DNA from: Desulfobacterium sp.
Lineage (GTDB): Bacteria > Desulfobacterota > Desulfobacteria > Desulfobacterales > Desulfobacteraceae
Direction of reading: 5' to 3'
DNA length: 64,000 bases
Assembly: GCA_030145245.1 (NCBI GenBank)
Contig: JAQYWC010000074.1
Coordinates: 1-64,000 of the forward strand
Below, one piece after another: positions 7,608 to 16,889 of this stretch (position 1 is its first letter; each line of letters begins with the position of its first letter). The translations under genes were made by a program, and so were the position numbers. The notes under the pieces were generated by a model. That model had not been told where the DNA came from and ran no database searches. It was given only the letters and a program-made list of their open reading frames with translations.

Positions 7608-10574
7608 ATGAAAATAAACCATATGAATTTGCTGACCCATGGGGCGCTGCGTTTAATGGCGGCTCAGTTTAATTATCGCCCGTCGTTGAGACCCTATTTG
7701 AAAAGCATGGATGGCTGGATAAATTTTTCAATCGGGATCACCACAGAGAGCGGCAGTGTTTCCCAGGCGATCATTTTCCATGACGGCAAGGTACGGGCAA
7801 CGGGTAAAATGCCCTTGAATGTTGATTCAACAATGAAGTTTGCCAACGAGGATGTGTTGGTGAGCATGGCTAAAAGTACGCCCAATGAGATCTTCAATCT
7901 GGTATTAAAAAACAGGCTTATTGCCCAAGGTAATCTAAATGCCTTACAGGCGTTCAACTTTTTTATTTCTCTTTTAATGGGAAAATCCCATCAAAAAAAA
8001 CTTGATAAAGCCTGCGCCCGGGAACTCAAAGAGAGAAAAGCCGGTGGCAGGGATATGAGTCCAAAGGCTTACACCGCCTTTCTCGAAAGAAAGAACTACC
8101 GGATGAAAGGAGAACAGGGCGCTGATTCCGGAGTCAAATACCTGGAAGATCCTTTTCTTACAAATTATAAAATCGAAGATTTCCCAAGATTACAGGTCTT
8201 CCTTGATAGTCATTTTGAGACTAAACCGGAAGTTTGTCCTGAAAGACCCCAACTCCTGACAAAATGGTTCAGGGAACACGGTTTTGAAGAAACAAAATCC
8301 GGGGAGGCATGGCTTCCGGAATTAAGGCAGGCTTTGGCGTTTAAATATCTGATGGAAAACAGAAAACCGATCATCCGCGAGAATGATCTTATTGCCGGAA
8401 CAACAACTTCAAAGGCTACGGGAGTTACCTGTTTTCCCGATGGGCAGGCGCATATGTTCTGGGGCGAGTTGAATTCGGTCAGTAACAGGATTTTAAATCC
8501 ATATATCTGCTCAAAAGCAACCGCTGATATTCTTCATAATGAAGTTTTGCCTTTCTGGATAAACAGAACGTTCAGGGATTATGTAAGAACAAAATACGAT
8601 TATCCGCTTTGCCAGCAGATCGATGAACGGTTTGTCGCCTATTTTGTCTGGAAATCCGTTGGAATTTCCCACACAATCCCCAATTTCAAAAGACTGCTCG
8701 AAAAGGGGACTCTGGGTATTATTGACGATATTCAAACACAGCTCAAAGAGAATCTTGATCAGACAGAAGAACAATCCCTTGAAGCAATGCAGCTCTGCCT
8801 GGAAGGTATTAACGCATATGCCGCAAATCTTGAAAAAGAATCCAGAAGACTTGCAACGAAGGAAAATAACAGCAAAAGGAAAAAAGAGCTTGAGCATCTT
8901 GTGAAAATTTGTGGCCGGGTTCCGTCCCATCCAGCCAGGACACTTGATGAAGCATTAAATTCAATCTGGATTGTCTGGACCGCAATTCATATGGAAAATT
9001 CCAATACGGGAACGTCCATTGGAAGACTGGACCAATGGCTTCAGCCCTATTTTGAAAATGATATGGCGGAACTTGAGACAGATGAAGAGCGCAAAGCGTA
9101 CATAAAACATGCCATCGAATTGACCGGTTGCTTTTATATGCGCCTTACGGATCATGTTCCGCTTTTGCCGGATGTTGCCAATTTTCTTTTCGGGGGGGCG
9201 TCATCAACACAGGCGGTAACCATCGGCGGGATTACCCCTGAAGGAGAAGATGCTGTTAACGATATGAGCTATATTATCCTCAAGGTTACAGAGATTCTGG
9301 CCGTAAGGGATGTAAATCTCAATGCCCGTTTTCATAGTGATAAAAACAGCGACAATTATTTAAAAAGGCTGTGTGAAGTAAATATCATTACTTCAGCAAC
9401 GCCTATCATGCAGGGGGACAAAGCTGTCATTCAATCCTTGTCCCAGCACGATTACCCTGAAGAAGCAATAAACGACTGGGCAGCGACCGGATGTGTCGAA
9501 CCGACCTTGCAGGGACAGAATTTCAGCCATACAGGTTCCATTTTGCTGAACATGGTGGCTTCCATGGAACTTGCTCTTAACAATGGATTTCATCCGCTTA
9601 TGAACTGGGCACCCGGTCCTGAAACCGGAAGTATAGAAAACGGCGATTTTAAAACCTTTGAAGATTTTTTCAGGGCATGGAAGATTCAGCAAAAATTCAT
9701 TATCGATCAGGCGGTTGAACTGAACAATCTTCTTGGGGAAGCGCATCAGCGGATTCGACCGACTCCATTGTTATCCAGTCTTATTGACGGAGCGATTGAA
9801 AGCCGAAAAGATGTTCTCCATGGCGGGGCAAGGTATAATAGTTCGGGAACGTCCAATATCGGCCTTTCTGATGTAACTGACTCGCTGCTTGTCATAAAAA
9901 AGCTTGTTTTTGATGAAGAAAGAGTCCGCTTTCAGGATCTTAAAAAAGCTATCGATACAAATTTTGAAAATGACCCCGTACTCCATGCAATGGTAAAAAA
10001 CAAGGTGCAGCTGTTTGGTTCCGGGGATAAAGACGCTGTTAAAATGGCAAATCGTGTCGCAAAGGTTGTGCATGACTGTTATATGAATCATAAAAACTAT
10101 CGGGGTGGACGATATTCCGCAGGCTTCTGGTCAATGTCACAGCACGTGGCCTATGGATCATTATCCGGCACCCTTCCTTCCGGACGGTTGGCAGGCAAAC
10201 CGTTTACCCCAGGACTGACACCTACACCCCATGCTTCAAAGAATTTTTTGGATAATCTTTCGGCTGTTGCAGCTCTTAAACCGGAATATATGGATAACAA
10301 CATCGCCTTTAATGTGAAAATCACCCCAGCGCCCAACGAATCCCGGAAAAAAAATGTGGAGACCATGTTTTTTTATGTAAAATCCTATTTTGAGCAGGGT
10401 GGAATGCAGATGCAGTTTAATGTTGTCACCTCTGAGATGTTAAAAGATGCTGTTGCCAATCCGGAAAACTATAGAGATCTGATGGTTCGAATTTCGGGAT
10501 ATAACGCATATTTTGTAACCCTTAACCGGGAAATCCAGCAAGAATTGATCGAAAGGACGGAATATGGCTTATGA
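7608..10574 (+). CDS. Glycyl radical enzyme with N-terminal SCP2-like domain, copy 1
   Basis: The 988-residue protein has three parts. Residues about 20-125 resemble the sterol carrier protein 2 fold (WINFSIGITTESG, NEIFNLVLKNRLIAQGNL, FNFFISLLMG). Residues about 190-840 form a pyruvate-formate-lyase-like barrel with the thiyl cysteine in ATGCVEP (Cys629, with Glu631). The C-terminal glycyl radical domain carries VRISGYNAYF (Gly964). The Cys-x-Glu motif is the one used by glycerol/diol dehydratase-type and related lyases, unlike the Cys-Cys pair of pyruvate formate-lyase. Known members are about 800-860 residues, so the extra length is the N-terminal domain. No activating radical-SAM enzyme is in the window. 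The next gene is a paralogue overlapping by 11 bp. Base composition is AT-richer than the flanks. Substrate unknown; a hydrophobic one is inferred. Confidence 0.88.
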   Translation: MKINHMNLLTHGALRLMAAQFNYRPSLRPYLKSMDGWINFSIGITTESGSVSQAIIFHDGKVRATGKMPLNVDSTMKFANEDVLVSMAKSTPNEIFNLVLKNRLIAQGNLNALQAFNFFISLLMGKSHQKKLDKACARELKERKAGGRDMSPKAYTAFLERKNYRMKGEQGADSGVKYLEDPFLTNYKIEDFPRLQVFLDSHFETKPEVCPERPQLLTKWFREHGFEETKSGEAWLPELRQALAFKYLMENRKPIIRENDLIAGTTTSKATGVTCFPDGQAHMFWGELNSVSNRILNPYICSKATADILHNEVLPFWINRTFRDYVRTKYDYPLCQQIDERFVAYFVWKSVGISHTIPNFKRLLEKGTLGIIDDIQTQLKENLDQTEEQSLEAMQLCLEGINAYAANLEKESRRLATKENNSKRKKELEHLVKICGRVPSHPARTLDEALNSIWIVWTAIHMENSNTGTSIGRLDQWLQPYFENDMAELETDEERKAYIKHAIELTGCFYMRLTDHVPLLPDVANFLFGGASSTQAVTIGGITPEGEDAVNDMSYIILKVTEILAVRDVNLNARFHSDKNSDNYLKRLCEVNIITSATPIMQGDKAVIQSLSQHDYPEEAINDWAATGCVEPTLQGQNFSHTGSILLNMVASMELALNNGFHPLMNWAPGPETGSIENGDFKTFEDFFRAWKIQQKFIIDQAVELNNLLGEAHQRIRPTPLLSSLIDGAIESRKDVLHGGARYNSSGTSNIGLSDVTDSLLVIKKLVFDEERVRFQDLKKAIDTNFENDPVLHAMVKNKVQLFGSGDKDAVKMANRVAKVVHDCYMNHKNYRGGRYSAGFWSMSQHVAYGSLSGTLPSGRLAGKPFTPGLTPTPHASKNFLDNLSAVAALKPEYMDNNIAFNVKITPAPNESRKKNVETMFFYVKSYFEQGGMQMQFNVVTSEMLKDAVANPENYRDLMVRISGYNAYFVTLNREIQQELIERTEYGL

Positions 10575-13551
10575 AAAAAGCATTACTCTCAAAAACCACA
10601 TGAACATCCTGTCCCACTGGACCCTGCGTTTAATGGCAGCCCAGTTCAACTTCAGGCCGTCCTTAGGAAAATTTCTCAAAAGCGCGGATGGATGGACGAA
10701 TTTTTCAATTGGCCTTAAAACTGAAACCGACACAGTGGAGCAGGCGATTGTGTTTCAAGACGGCCGCGTTAAGGTGCTGAAATATATCCCTGAAGATGCG
10801 GATGCCGTCATGCGGTTTACCAATGATAAGGTATTAAAGGGAATCATTAATACCACCCCCAATGAGATGGTAAATCTTATTTTGAAAAATAAAGTCATTC
10901 TGGACGGCAACATGGCCTATCTTCAGGCATTTAACTTCTTTGTTTCGCTGCTCATGGGCAAGCGGCACCAGAAAATGCTGGACCAGGCAAAGCAACGGGA
11001 CAGGAGATCCAGAAAGGAGGAATATGGAATCAATGACCCGGAATTTTCAAAAGAGCTTGCCAAAAGAAAAGAGCATCGGTTAAAAGCTGAAACCATCGAT
11101 CCCGGCGTCAAATACCTTGATGAACCGTATCTGTCCCAATACAGCATAGATTCGTTCCCTCGGATTAAAAGGCTCCATGAAAAATATATTTCAACGACAC
11201 CTGAAATTTCATCGGAGCGACCGGTACTTCTGACAAAATGGTATAGAAAAAACGGGTTTGAAACGGATCAAAACGGCATGCCCTGGGTTCCGGAACTGCG
11301 CCAGGCCCATGCCTATAAATTCCTGATGGAAAACAAAACCCCTTTTATCCGGAAGGATAGCCTTATTGCCGGCACCACCTGCCTGGAGGAGGTGGGTGTC
11401 CTGATCTATCCGGATACCACCGGGACCGTGATATGGGGGGAGCTGGGATCGATTGATCAAAGAGTACTTGCGCCTTACAAGATCTCAGAAAAAACCGTCC
11501 GGGAGCTTCACGATATCTTTCCGTTCTGGGCCAAAAGAACCACCCGGGCATGGATTAATGAAAACCGGGACTATCCCTTTTGCCAGAAAATTGACGAACG
11601 CTTTGTTGCATCGTTTAATTTTAAGCTTGTCAGCATCTCCCATACCGTGCCCGACCTTCCCCGTTTTGTCAATCATGGCACCCATGCCATGATTGAAGAG
11701 ATCCGTCAGCAGATCAATACATTAGCAGAAGGCGATACCGACAAACGGGATACCCTGAACTCCATGATACTCTGTTTGAAAGGATTAAATGCCTATGCCG
11801 CAAATCTTGCCGAAGACGCAAAAATCCGTGCTGAAAAAGAACGGGATCCAAAGCGAAAGGAGGAATTAAAAAAGCTATATCAAATCTGCCGGCATGTTCC
11901 TGCCAATCCTGCCAGAACCCTTGACGAAGCGGTGAATTCCGCATGGATTTCCTGGATCGGGCTGCTTATGGAAAATACCAATGTCTCCCTTTCTCCGGGA
12001 AGATCAGACCAGCTTTTTCAGCCGTTTTTTGAAAAAGAGATGAAAAAGCTATCCACAGAACAGGAGAAAAAACAATATATAGAACATGCCATTGAGCTGA
12101 TATCCTGCTATTTCCTGCGAAATGCAGAACACCATGCCCTTGTTCCGGATGTGTCAAACTATCTGTTTGGTGGAAGCCAGTCACAAACTGCCATAACCCT
12201 GGGTGGCGTTACCCCCGAAGGCAACGATGCCGTCAACGACATGACCTATATATTTTTAAAGGTTACGGAAATGTTATCGATGACGGAGCCGAACATGAAT
12301 GCACGATTCAAACTCGGAATTAACAGCGATACCTATCTTAAACGCCTGTGCGAAATCAATTATATTACGGTTGCGACGCCTTCCATGCATAATGACGATG
12401 CGATCATAAAAGCCTTCAGCCAGAACTCCGATAAAATTGAAGATCTGCGGGACTGGGCATCAACCGGATGTGTGGAAATAACCTTGTCAGGTAAGCATAT
12501 GAGCCATACCGGAGCCACATCGGTGAATATGGTGGCAGGACTTGAGATGGCTTTAAACAACGGTTACCATCCCCTGATGAACTGGCATCTCGGCCCAAGG
12601 ACAGGACAGGTAGAAAATGGAGATTTCAAGACCTTTGACGCGTTTTTTGACGCGTTTGCCGCCCAGCAGAAGTTTATAATAGACAATACCATTGAACTGA
12701 ACAACATGTCGGCAGAGGCCTATGCCCACCTTCGTCCAACCCCGCTCCTGAGTACGGCCATAAAGGGAGCAGTTGAAAATGCAGAAGACGTGACCAAAGG
12801 CGGAGCCCTTTACAACACATCGGGCAGCTTCAACATAGGGCTTTCCGATGTGGTCGATTCCCTGATGGTTATTAAAAAGCTTGTCTTTGATGAAAAAAGA
12901 ATCACCTTTGAAGAATTAAAGAAGGCCATTGACGCCAATTTCCAAGGGAATCCCGCCCTGCATGCAATGGTGCTGAATAAGGTTCCCCGCTTCGGATCCG
13001 GCAGTGACGAAGCCGTTGAGATGGCCAACCGATTAACAACGCTGATCCATGGTTGCTACAAATCAACAAAAAATTTCCGGGGAGGGGATTACACGGTGGG
13101 ATTCTGGTCCGTTGCCCAACATGTTGCCTACGGCACACTTTCAGGCGCACTCCCCTCGGGCCGGCTTGCCGGCCGGGCCTTTACCCCCGGAGCCACACCA
13201 GACGCATCCGCTTCAAAAAGTTTTCTGGATAACATCCGTGATGTGGCGCGGCTGAACCCACACAACATGGACAACAATATTGCCTTTAATGTAAAACTTG
13301 TCCCAGCTCCCGGGGATTCACGGGAAAAAATCGTTAACACAATGTACGCGTATGTAAAAACCTATTTTGAACAGGGTGGCATGCAGATCCAATTTAATAT
13401 GATCAATTCAGAGGTTTTAAAGGATGCCATGGCCAATCCTGAGAACTATAAAAACCTTCTTGTCAGGATTTCAGGCTTTAATGCCTATTTTGTAACCCTT
13501 AACAAGGAGATACAGATGGAATTGATTGGAAGAGCGAAATACGGATTGTAA
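10564..13551 (+). CDS. Glycyl radical enzyme with N-terminal SCP2-like domain, copy 2
   Basis: This 995-residue paralogue is similar in sequence to copy 1 along its whole length, including the SCP2-like N terminus (about residues 25-130). The active-site motif is STGCVEI (Cys636, Glu638) and the radical loop is VRISGFNAYF (Gly971). Its start lies inside the end of copy 1 with AAAGGACGGAAT as ribosome binding site, so the pair is translationally coupled and may form a hetero-oligomer or act on related substrates. Residue differences next to Cys (EP versus EI) and at the radical loop (Tyr versus Phe) hint at different substrates. Both copies keep every catalytic residue, so neither looks decayed. 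Confidence 0.88.
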   Translation: MAYEKSITLKNHMNILSHWTLRLMAAQFNFRPSLGKFLKSADGWTNFSIGLKTETDTVEQAIVFQDGRVKVLKYIPEDADAVMRFTNDKVLKGIINTTPNEMVNLILKNKVILDGNMAYLQAFNFFVSLLMGKRHQKMLDQAKQRDRRSRKEEYGINDPEFSKELAKRKEHRLKAETIDPGVKYLDEPYLSQYSIDSFPRIKRLHEKYISTTPEISSERPVLLTKWYRKNGFETDQNGMPWVPELRQAHAYKFLMENKTPFIRKDSLIAGTTCLEEVGVLIYPDTTGTVIWGELGSIDQRVLAPYKISEKTVRELHDIFPFWAKRTTRAWINENRDYPFCQKIDERFVASFNFKLVSISHTVPDLPRFVNHGTHAMIEEIRQQINTLAEGDTDKRDTLNSMILCLKGLNAYAANLAEDAKIRAEKERDPKRKEELKKLYQICRHVPANPARTLDEAVNSAWISWIGLLMENTNVSLSPGRSDQLFQPFFEKEMKKLSTEQEKKQYIEHAIELISCYFLRNAEHHALVPDVSNYLFGGSQSQTAITLGGVTPEGNDAVNDMTYIFLKVTEMLSMTEPNMNARFKLGINSDTYLKRLCEINYITVATPSMHNDDAIIKAFSQNSDKIEDLRDWASTGCVEITLSGKHMSHTGATSVNMVAGLEMALNNGYHPLMNWHLGPRTGQVENGDFKTFDAFFDAFAAQQKFIIDNTIELNNMSAEAYAHLRPTPLLSTAIKGAVENAEDVTKGGALYNTSGSFNIGLSDVVDSLMVIKKLVFDEKRITFEELKKAIDANFQGNPALHAMVLNKVPRFGSGSDEAVEMANRLTTLIHGCYKSTKNFRGGDYTVGFWSVAQHVAYGTLSGALPSGRLAGRAFTPGATPDASASKSFLDNIRDVARLNPHNMDNNIAFNVKLVPAPGDSREKIVNTMYAYVKTYFEQGGMQIQFNMINSEVLKDAMANPENYKNLLVRISGFNAYFVTLNKEIQMELIGRAKYGL

Positions 13552-13619
13552 AACAAACCTGGGGAGTAACGTATCATGTGGTGTCTGCTGGAATGATTGA
13601 AGCCCGGTGCCCCCAACAA

Positions 13620-14906
13620 TCATATGGCATTTTTGTATAGAATTCTCACCCGGGTACCCTCCCCGGGTGAGCTTGCGATGTCGATCTCCCAGCCAAACCG
13701 GGTGCAAAGCCGTTCCACGATATTGAGGCCCAGGCCGAACCCCGAACTCTCCTCCCCCTTGACATGGGCCTTTGTCACCGTTTCCAATTGACCGTCATCG
13801 ATCCCCATGCCCGTGTCCGACACCTCAAGGAAACCCGGATCGACAATGATGGTCACCTTTCCTTTGCGGGTATAGGCGAAGGCGTTCTTTACCAGGTTGC
13901 CGGCCACAATATAGAGGATCTCCTCCTTGACCTTAAGCGCAACCGTTTCATCCACCCGGAATTCAATTTCGACCGGTTTTCCCTGCAGGATATGGCGGTT
14001 GCCTTCAACGGCCCGGTGGACCACCTCCCCCACCCGGCAGTGCCCCGTGGCATCCACATCCTCCCTGGCCAGCCACAAAAAAGTCTCGATGGTGTTCTCC
14101 ATTTGAAAGACGGACCGCTTGATTCTGGAAAGGGGCCGCTTGATGAGGCCGTTGGTTTCAGCCTCAGGCTGTGCCTCCATGATCTCAACCGCACCCTTTA
14201 CAATGGTCAACGGGGTGCGAAGTTCGTGGCTGGCATCCCGGGTGAACTCTTTTTCCCGGTCAATGAACTGCCGTATCCTTGCCATGGTCTGTTCCAGGGT
14301 GGTTGTGAGCACACCGATCTCGTTGGCGTAGGTTTTATCCGAAAGATTGGACGGCAGGTCCCCGGGGTTTAATGCCCGGATCTTTTCCATGAGCCGGACC
14401 AAGGGCGCAAGGATGGCCCTTGAGGTGAACATTCCCAGGATGAGACCCGGAATAAGGAGGGCGGCAAGTGAAAACATCAGCACCTGATGGGGGCGTATGG
14501 GATTGTTCTCCTCCATGAACTGCCTGCCGTGGAAAAACATGTAATATAGTTCGACCGTGTCCGGTAGTTCCATCACGGCGATGTGAACCGGACGGTGCCT
14601 GTCGGGTTCGTGAAAGTTGTAGATTCCCCCGGGCATATCCCTGACCTTCTCCCTGAAATGTTCGGGCACCTGGTCGATGCCCTTGAACACCTGCATATAC
14701 TTGGAATGGGGAAGGGCTGTGGTCCTGTCCTGGCTGTAGCGATACTCAAAATACTCCACCTCGGTGGCAAGCAGGTTTTTGATAAGCCCGGACATGCCCT
14801 TGCCCATGACAAAAAAGGTGATGCCGGAGTTGAGCACAATCAGCACAAACCCGAACAGCAGGATGGTGGCAACGATCCTGAAACGGATGCTGTGGAAAAA
14901 GGTCAT
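13620..14906 (-). CDS. Sensor histidine kinase of the RND efflux operon
   Basis: This 428-residue inner-membrane kinase has a first membrane segment at about 10-33, a periplasmic sensor of roughly 110 residues, a second segment near 143-168, a HAMP linker, and a HisKA domain with the phospho-accepting His at about 228 (DASHELRTPLT). The ATPase domain has NAFAYTRKGKV, DTGMGID and GFGLGLNIVERL. ATG 14906 overlaps the response regulator stop as ATGA, which fixes the start; longer frames reach back into the regulator gene. It is the last gene of the five-gene efflux operon. A broken copy of its 3' end lies at 7254-7356. Confidence 0.92.
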   Translation of the reverse strand: MTFFHSIRFRIVATILLFGFVLIVLNSGITFFVMGKGMSGLIKNLLATEVEYFEYRYSQDRTTALPHSKYMQVFKGIDQVPEHFREKVRDMPGGIYNFHEPDRHRPVHIAVMELPDTVELYYMFFHGRQFMEENNPIRPHQVLMFSLAALLIPGLILGMFTSRAILAPLVRLMEKIRALNPGDLPSNLSDKTYANEIGVLTTTLEQTMARIRQFIDREKEFTRDASHELRTPLTIVKGAVEIMEAQPEAETNGLIKRPLSRIKRSVFQMENTIETFLWLAREDVDATGHCRVGEVVHRAVEGNRHILQGKPVEIEFRVDETVALKVKEEILYIVAGNLVKNAFAYTRKGKVTIIVDPGFLEVSDTGMGIDDGQLETVTKAHVKGEESSGFGLGLNIVERLCTRFGWEIDIASSPGEGTRVRILYKNAI

Positions 14907-15583
14907 GGATGCTCCCTCAAGCGGAACCCTTTTCCGTGGACCGTCTCCACAAGATGGGTCCCAAAGGGCTTGTCTATTTTCTTTCGAAGGGTGTACATGT
15001 GGCTCCTCAGGGCATCGCTGTCCGGCGGCGTGTCCCCCCACAGGGCATGCTCCAGGCGGCTTCGTGTCACAAGGTGCGGGGAGGCCTCCATGAGTATCTT
15101 GAGAATAGCGGTGCAGATGTTGTTGAGCTCGATGGCTGTGTTCCCCCGCTTCACCTCAAGGGAACCAAGATCCAGGACAAGGTCCGAGACCCTGAGGGTT
15201 CGCAGGCTCCGGCTCCGGCGGCCGGACAGGGCCCGTATCCTTGCCTCAAGCTCCTGGAGGGCAAAGGGCTTGACCAGGTAATCGTCGGCCCCGGAATCAA
15301 AGCCCGAAAGCTTGTCCTCCAGGGTATCCCGGGCCGTGAGCATGAGAACCGGAGTCTCGTTCCGGGCCTCCTGCCTCAGTTTTCCGCACAGGGTGATGCC
15401 GTCCATGCCCGGCAGCATGATATCCAGGACAATCACATCATACTCATTGGTGATGGCCAGATGCAGCCCGCCGATGCCGTCCATGGCAAAATCCAGCAGA
15501 AAGCCCTTTGCCTCCAGAAAATCGGTGATGTTGTCCACGATATCGTGGTTATCCTCGACGATCAATACCCTGACTTGTTCCAT
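14903..15583 (-). CDS. OmpR/PhoB-family response regulator
   Basis: The 226-residue protein has a receiver domain with the phosphorylation site Asp54 (VIVLDIMLPGMDG), acidic pocket residues VEDN, and the conserved Lys in DYLVKPF. A winged-helix DNA-binding domain follows, ending in RSHMYTLRKKIDKP and VHGKGFRL. ATG 15583 gives the canonical family N terminus. The gene overlaps the TolC-like gene by 35 bp and the kinase by 4 bp. The likely target is its own operon, since four 11-bp-spaced GTGAA boxes precede the first gene. Confidence 0.93.
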   Translation of the reverse strand: MEQVRVLIVEDNHDIVDNITDFLEAKGFLLDFAMDGIGGLHLAITNEYDVIVLDIMLPGMDGITLCGKLRQEARNETPVLMLTARDTLEDKLSGFDSGADDYLVKPFALQELEARIRALSGRRSRSLRTLRVSDLVLDLGSLEVKRGNTAIELNNICTAILKILMEASPHLVTRSRLEHALWGDTPPDSDALRSHMYTLRKKIDKPFGTHLVETVHGKGFRLREHP

Positions 15584-16889
15584 ATTCTTCCCGCTTCTCA
15601 ATATTTTTTCCAGTGTAATAATCCAACTGCTCTTGGGCCAGCACCAGGGAGACCCTGGCCTTGGCCAATTCGCCCTGGGATGCCACCAGGGTGTTCTGGG
15701 CCTCATTGAGCCTCACCAGGGAGACCTGGCCCGCCCGGTACTCCTTTTCCACAAGATCACGGGACCGGGTCACAAGCACCACATTCTCCTCCTGGAGGGC
15801 AAGCTGTTCCCTGGCTGAAACCACCTTGGCAAGCGACGCCCTGACATCAGATATAGCATCAATCCGGGCTTTTTCCAGCTCTTTCTCCTTTTCCCGTTTG
15901 CCCGACCGGGCCTGGCTCACCTTTGACCGGGTGGCGCCCCCGGCAAAGAGGTTAAAAGCCATGGTAAGCCCGACACTTGCACCCAACTCATCCCTGTCCC
16001 CCACCTCCTCCCAGCTGCCATCGGATCCATAGGCACCGGTGAGGGAGATTTCAGGATAAAACCCGGATTTCGCCTTTTTCACCTCGGCTTCGGCTTGTTC
16101 AAGGGCCAGCCGGTCCTGTTTCAGGTCAGGCCGGGTCTTGAGGGCGGTCGCGATCTGGGACGCCATATCCGGGAGCACCACCTCCCTTTCCAGGTTCAGC
16201 CCTTCAATCCCAATGGCATCCACATCCCCGGGGATCGCCTCTCCCATGAGGGCATACAGGCCAAAGAGGGCTTCCCTGCAGCTCTGTTTGGCCTGGATCA
16301 GGGAGGCCCGGGCGGAATTGACCCGGATCTCAAAGTTCATGTGATCACTCAACGACCCGGTTCCGGCCCTGAGTTTGGCCCCGGCCTCCCGTGCCTGGGC
16401 GCGGTTGTAATCCATGTCCGATTGGGCAATGGCCATGTTCTCATGGGCCAGCTGAAGGTTGAGAAACCCCTGGGACACGTTCCAGATCAACAGCCGCCTG
16501 GCATCCAGCTCTGCTTCCCGGCTCATCGTCAGCCCCACCCGGGCCGCCAGGGTGGAATAACGGGTCAGGAACCCGTTGAACAGCACCTGGGTCACGGACA
16601 GTCGGTTAACGTACTGGTTCTCGTCAAAATCCAGGTTTTCCGCCCCAATGGCTTCGGTATACTGCCAGGAGGCGGTCTGGGAGATGGTTGGCAGGTAACC
16701 GGCCCTTGCCTGGTTCACAAGCTCCAGGGCCTGGAGGGTCCGCTCTTTGGCCGCACCCAGGTCGGGATTGTTCAAAAGCGCCGTGGCCTTTGCCCCTTCA
16801 AGGGTGAGCACAAGCTTTTCTTCACCAGCGGCAAAACCGGCTGCGGATAAAACAAGGATCAAAACAACAACAGCAATGGACGTTTTCAT
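15549..16889 (-). CDS. TolC-family outer membrane efflux protein
   Basis: The 446-residue protein has a signal peptide (MKTSIAVVVLILVLSAAGFAAG) and two outer-membrane-efflux repeats rich in long helices, with motifs such as ALLNNPDLGAAKER and VSLVRLNEAQNTLVASQGELAKA. It would form the trimeric outer-membrane channel of the tripartite pump. ATG 16889 overlaps the RND stop by 4 bp (ATGA), supporting the chosen start over the longer frame. The 3' end runs 35 bp into the response-regulator gene. Confidence 0.92.
   Translation of the reverse strand: MKTSIAVVVLILVLSAAGFAAGEEKLVLTLEGAKATALLNNPDLGAAKERTLQALELVNQARAGYLPTISQTASWQYTEAIGAENLDFDENQYVNRLSVTQVLFNGFLTRYSTLAARVGLTMSREAELDARRLLIWNVSQGFLNLQLAHENMAIAQSDMDYNRAQAREAGAKLRAGTGSLSDHMNFEIRVNSARASLIQAKQSCREALFGLYALMGEAIPGDVDAIGIEGLNLEREVVLPDMASQIATALKTRPDLKQDRLALEQAEAEVKKAKSGFYPEISLTGAYGSDGSWEEVGDRDELGASVGLTMAFNLFAGGATRSKVSQARSGKREKEKELEKARIDAISDVRASLAKVVSAREQLALQEENVVLVTRSRDLVEKEYRAGQVSLVRLNEAQNTLVASQGELAKARVSLVLAQEQLDYYTGKNIEKREEYGTSQGIDRRG

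Noticed and set aside
7254-13732. Composite transposon explanation for the glycyl radical block
   Set aside because: Only one flank repeat is a fragment, there is no transposase or terminal inverted repeat, and the kinase is intact, so a recombination scar fits better.
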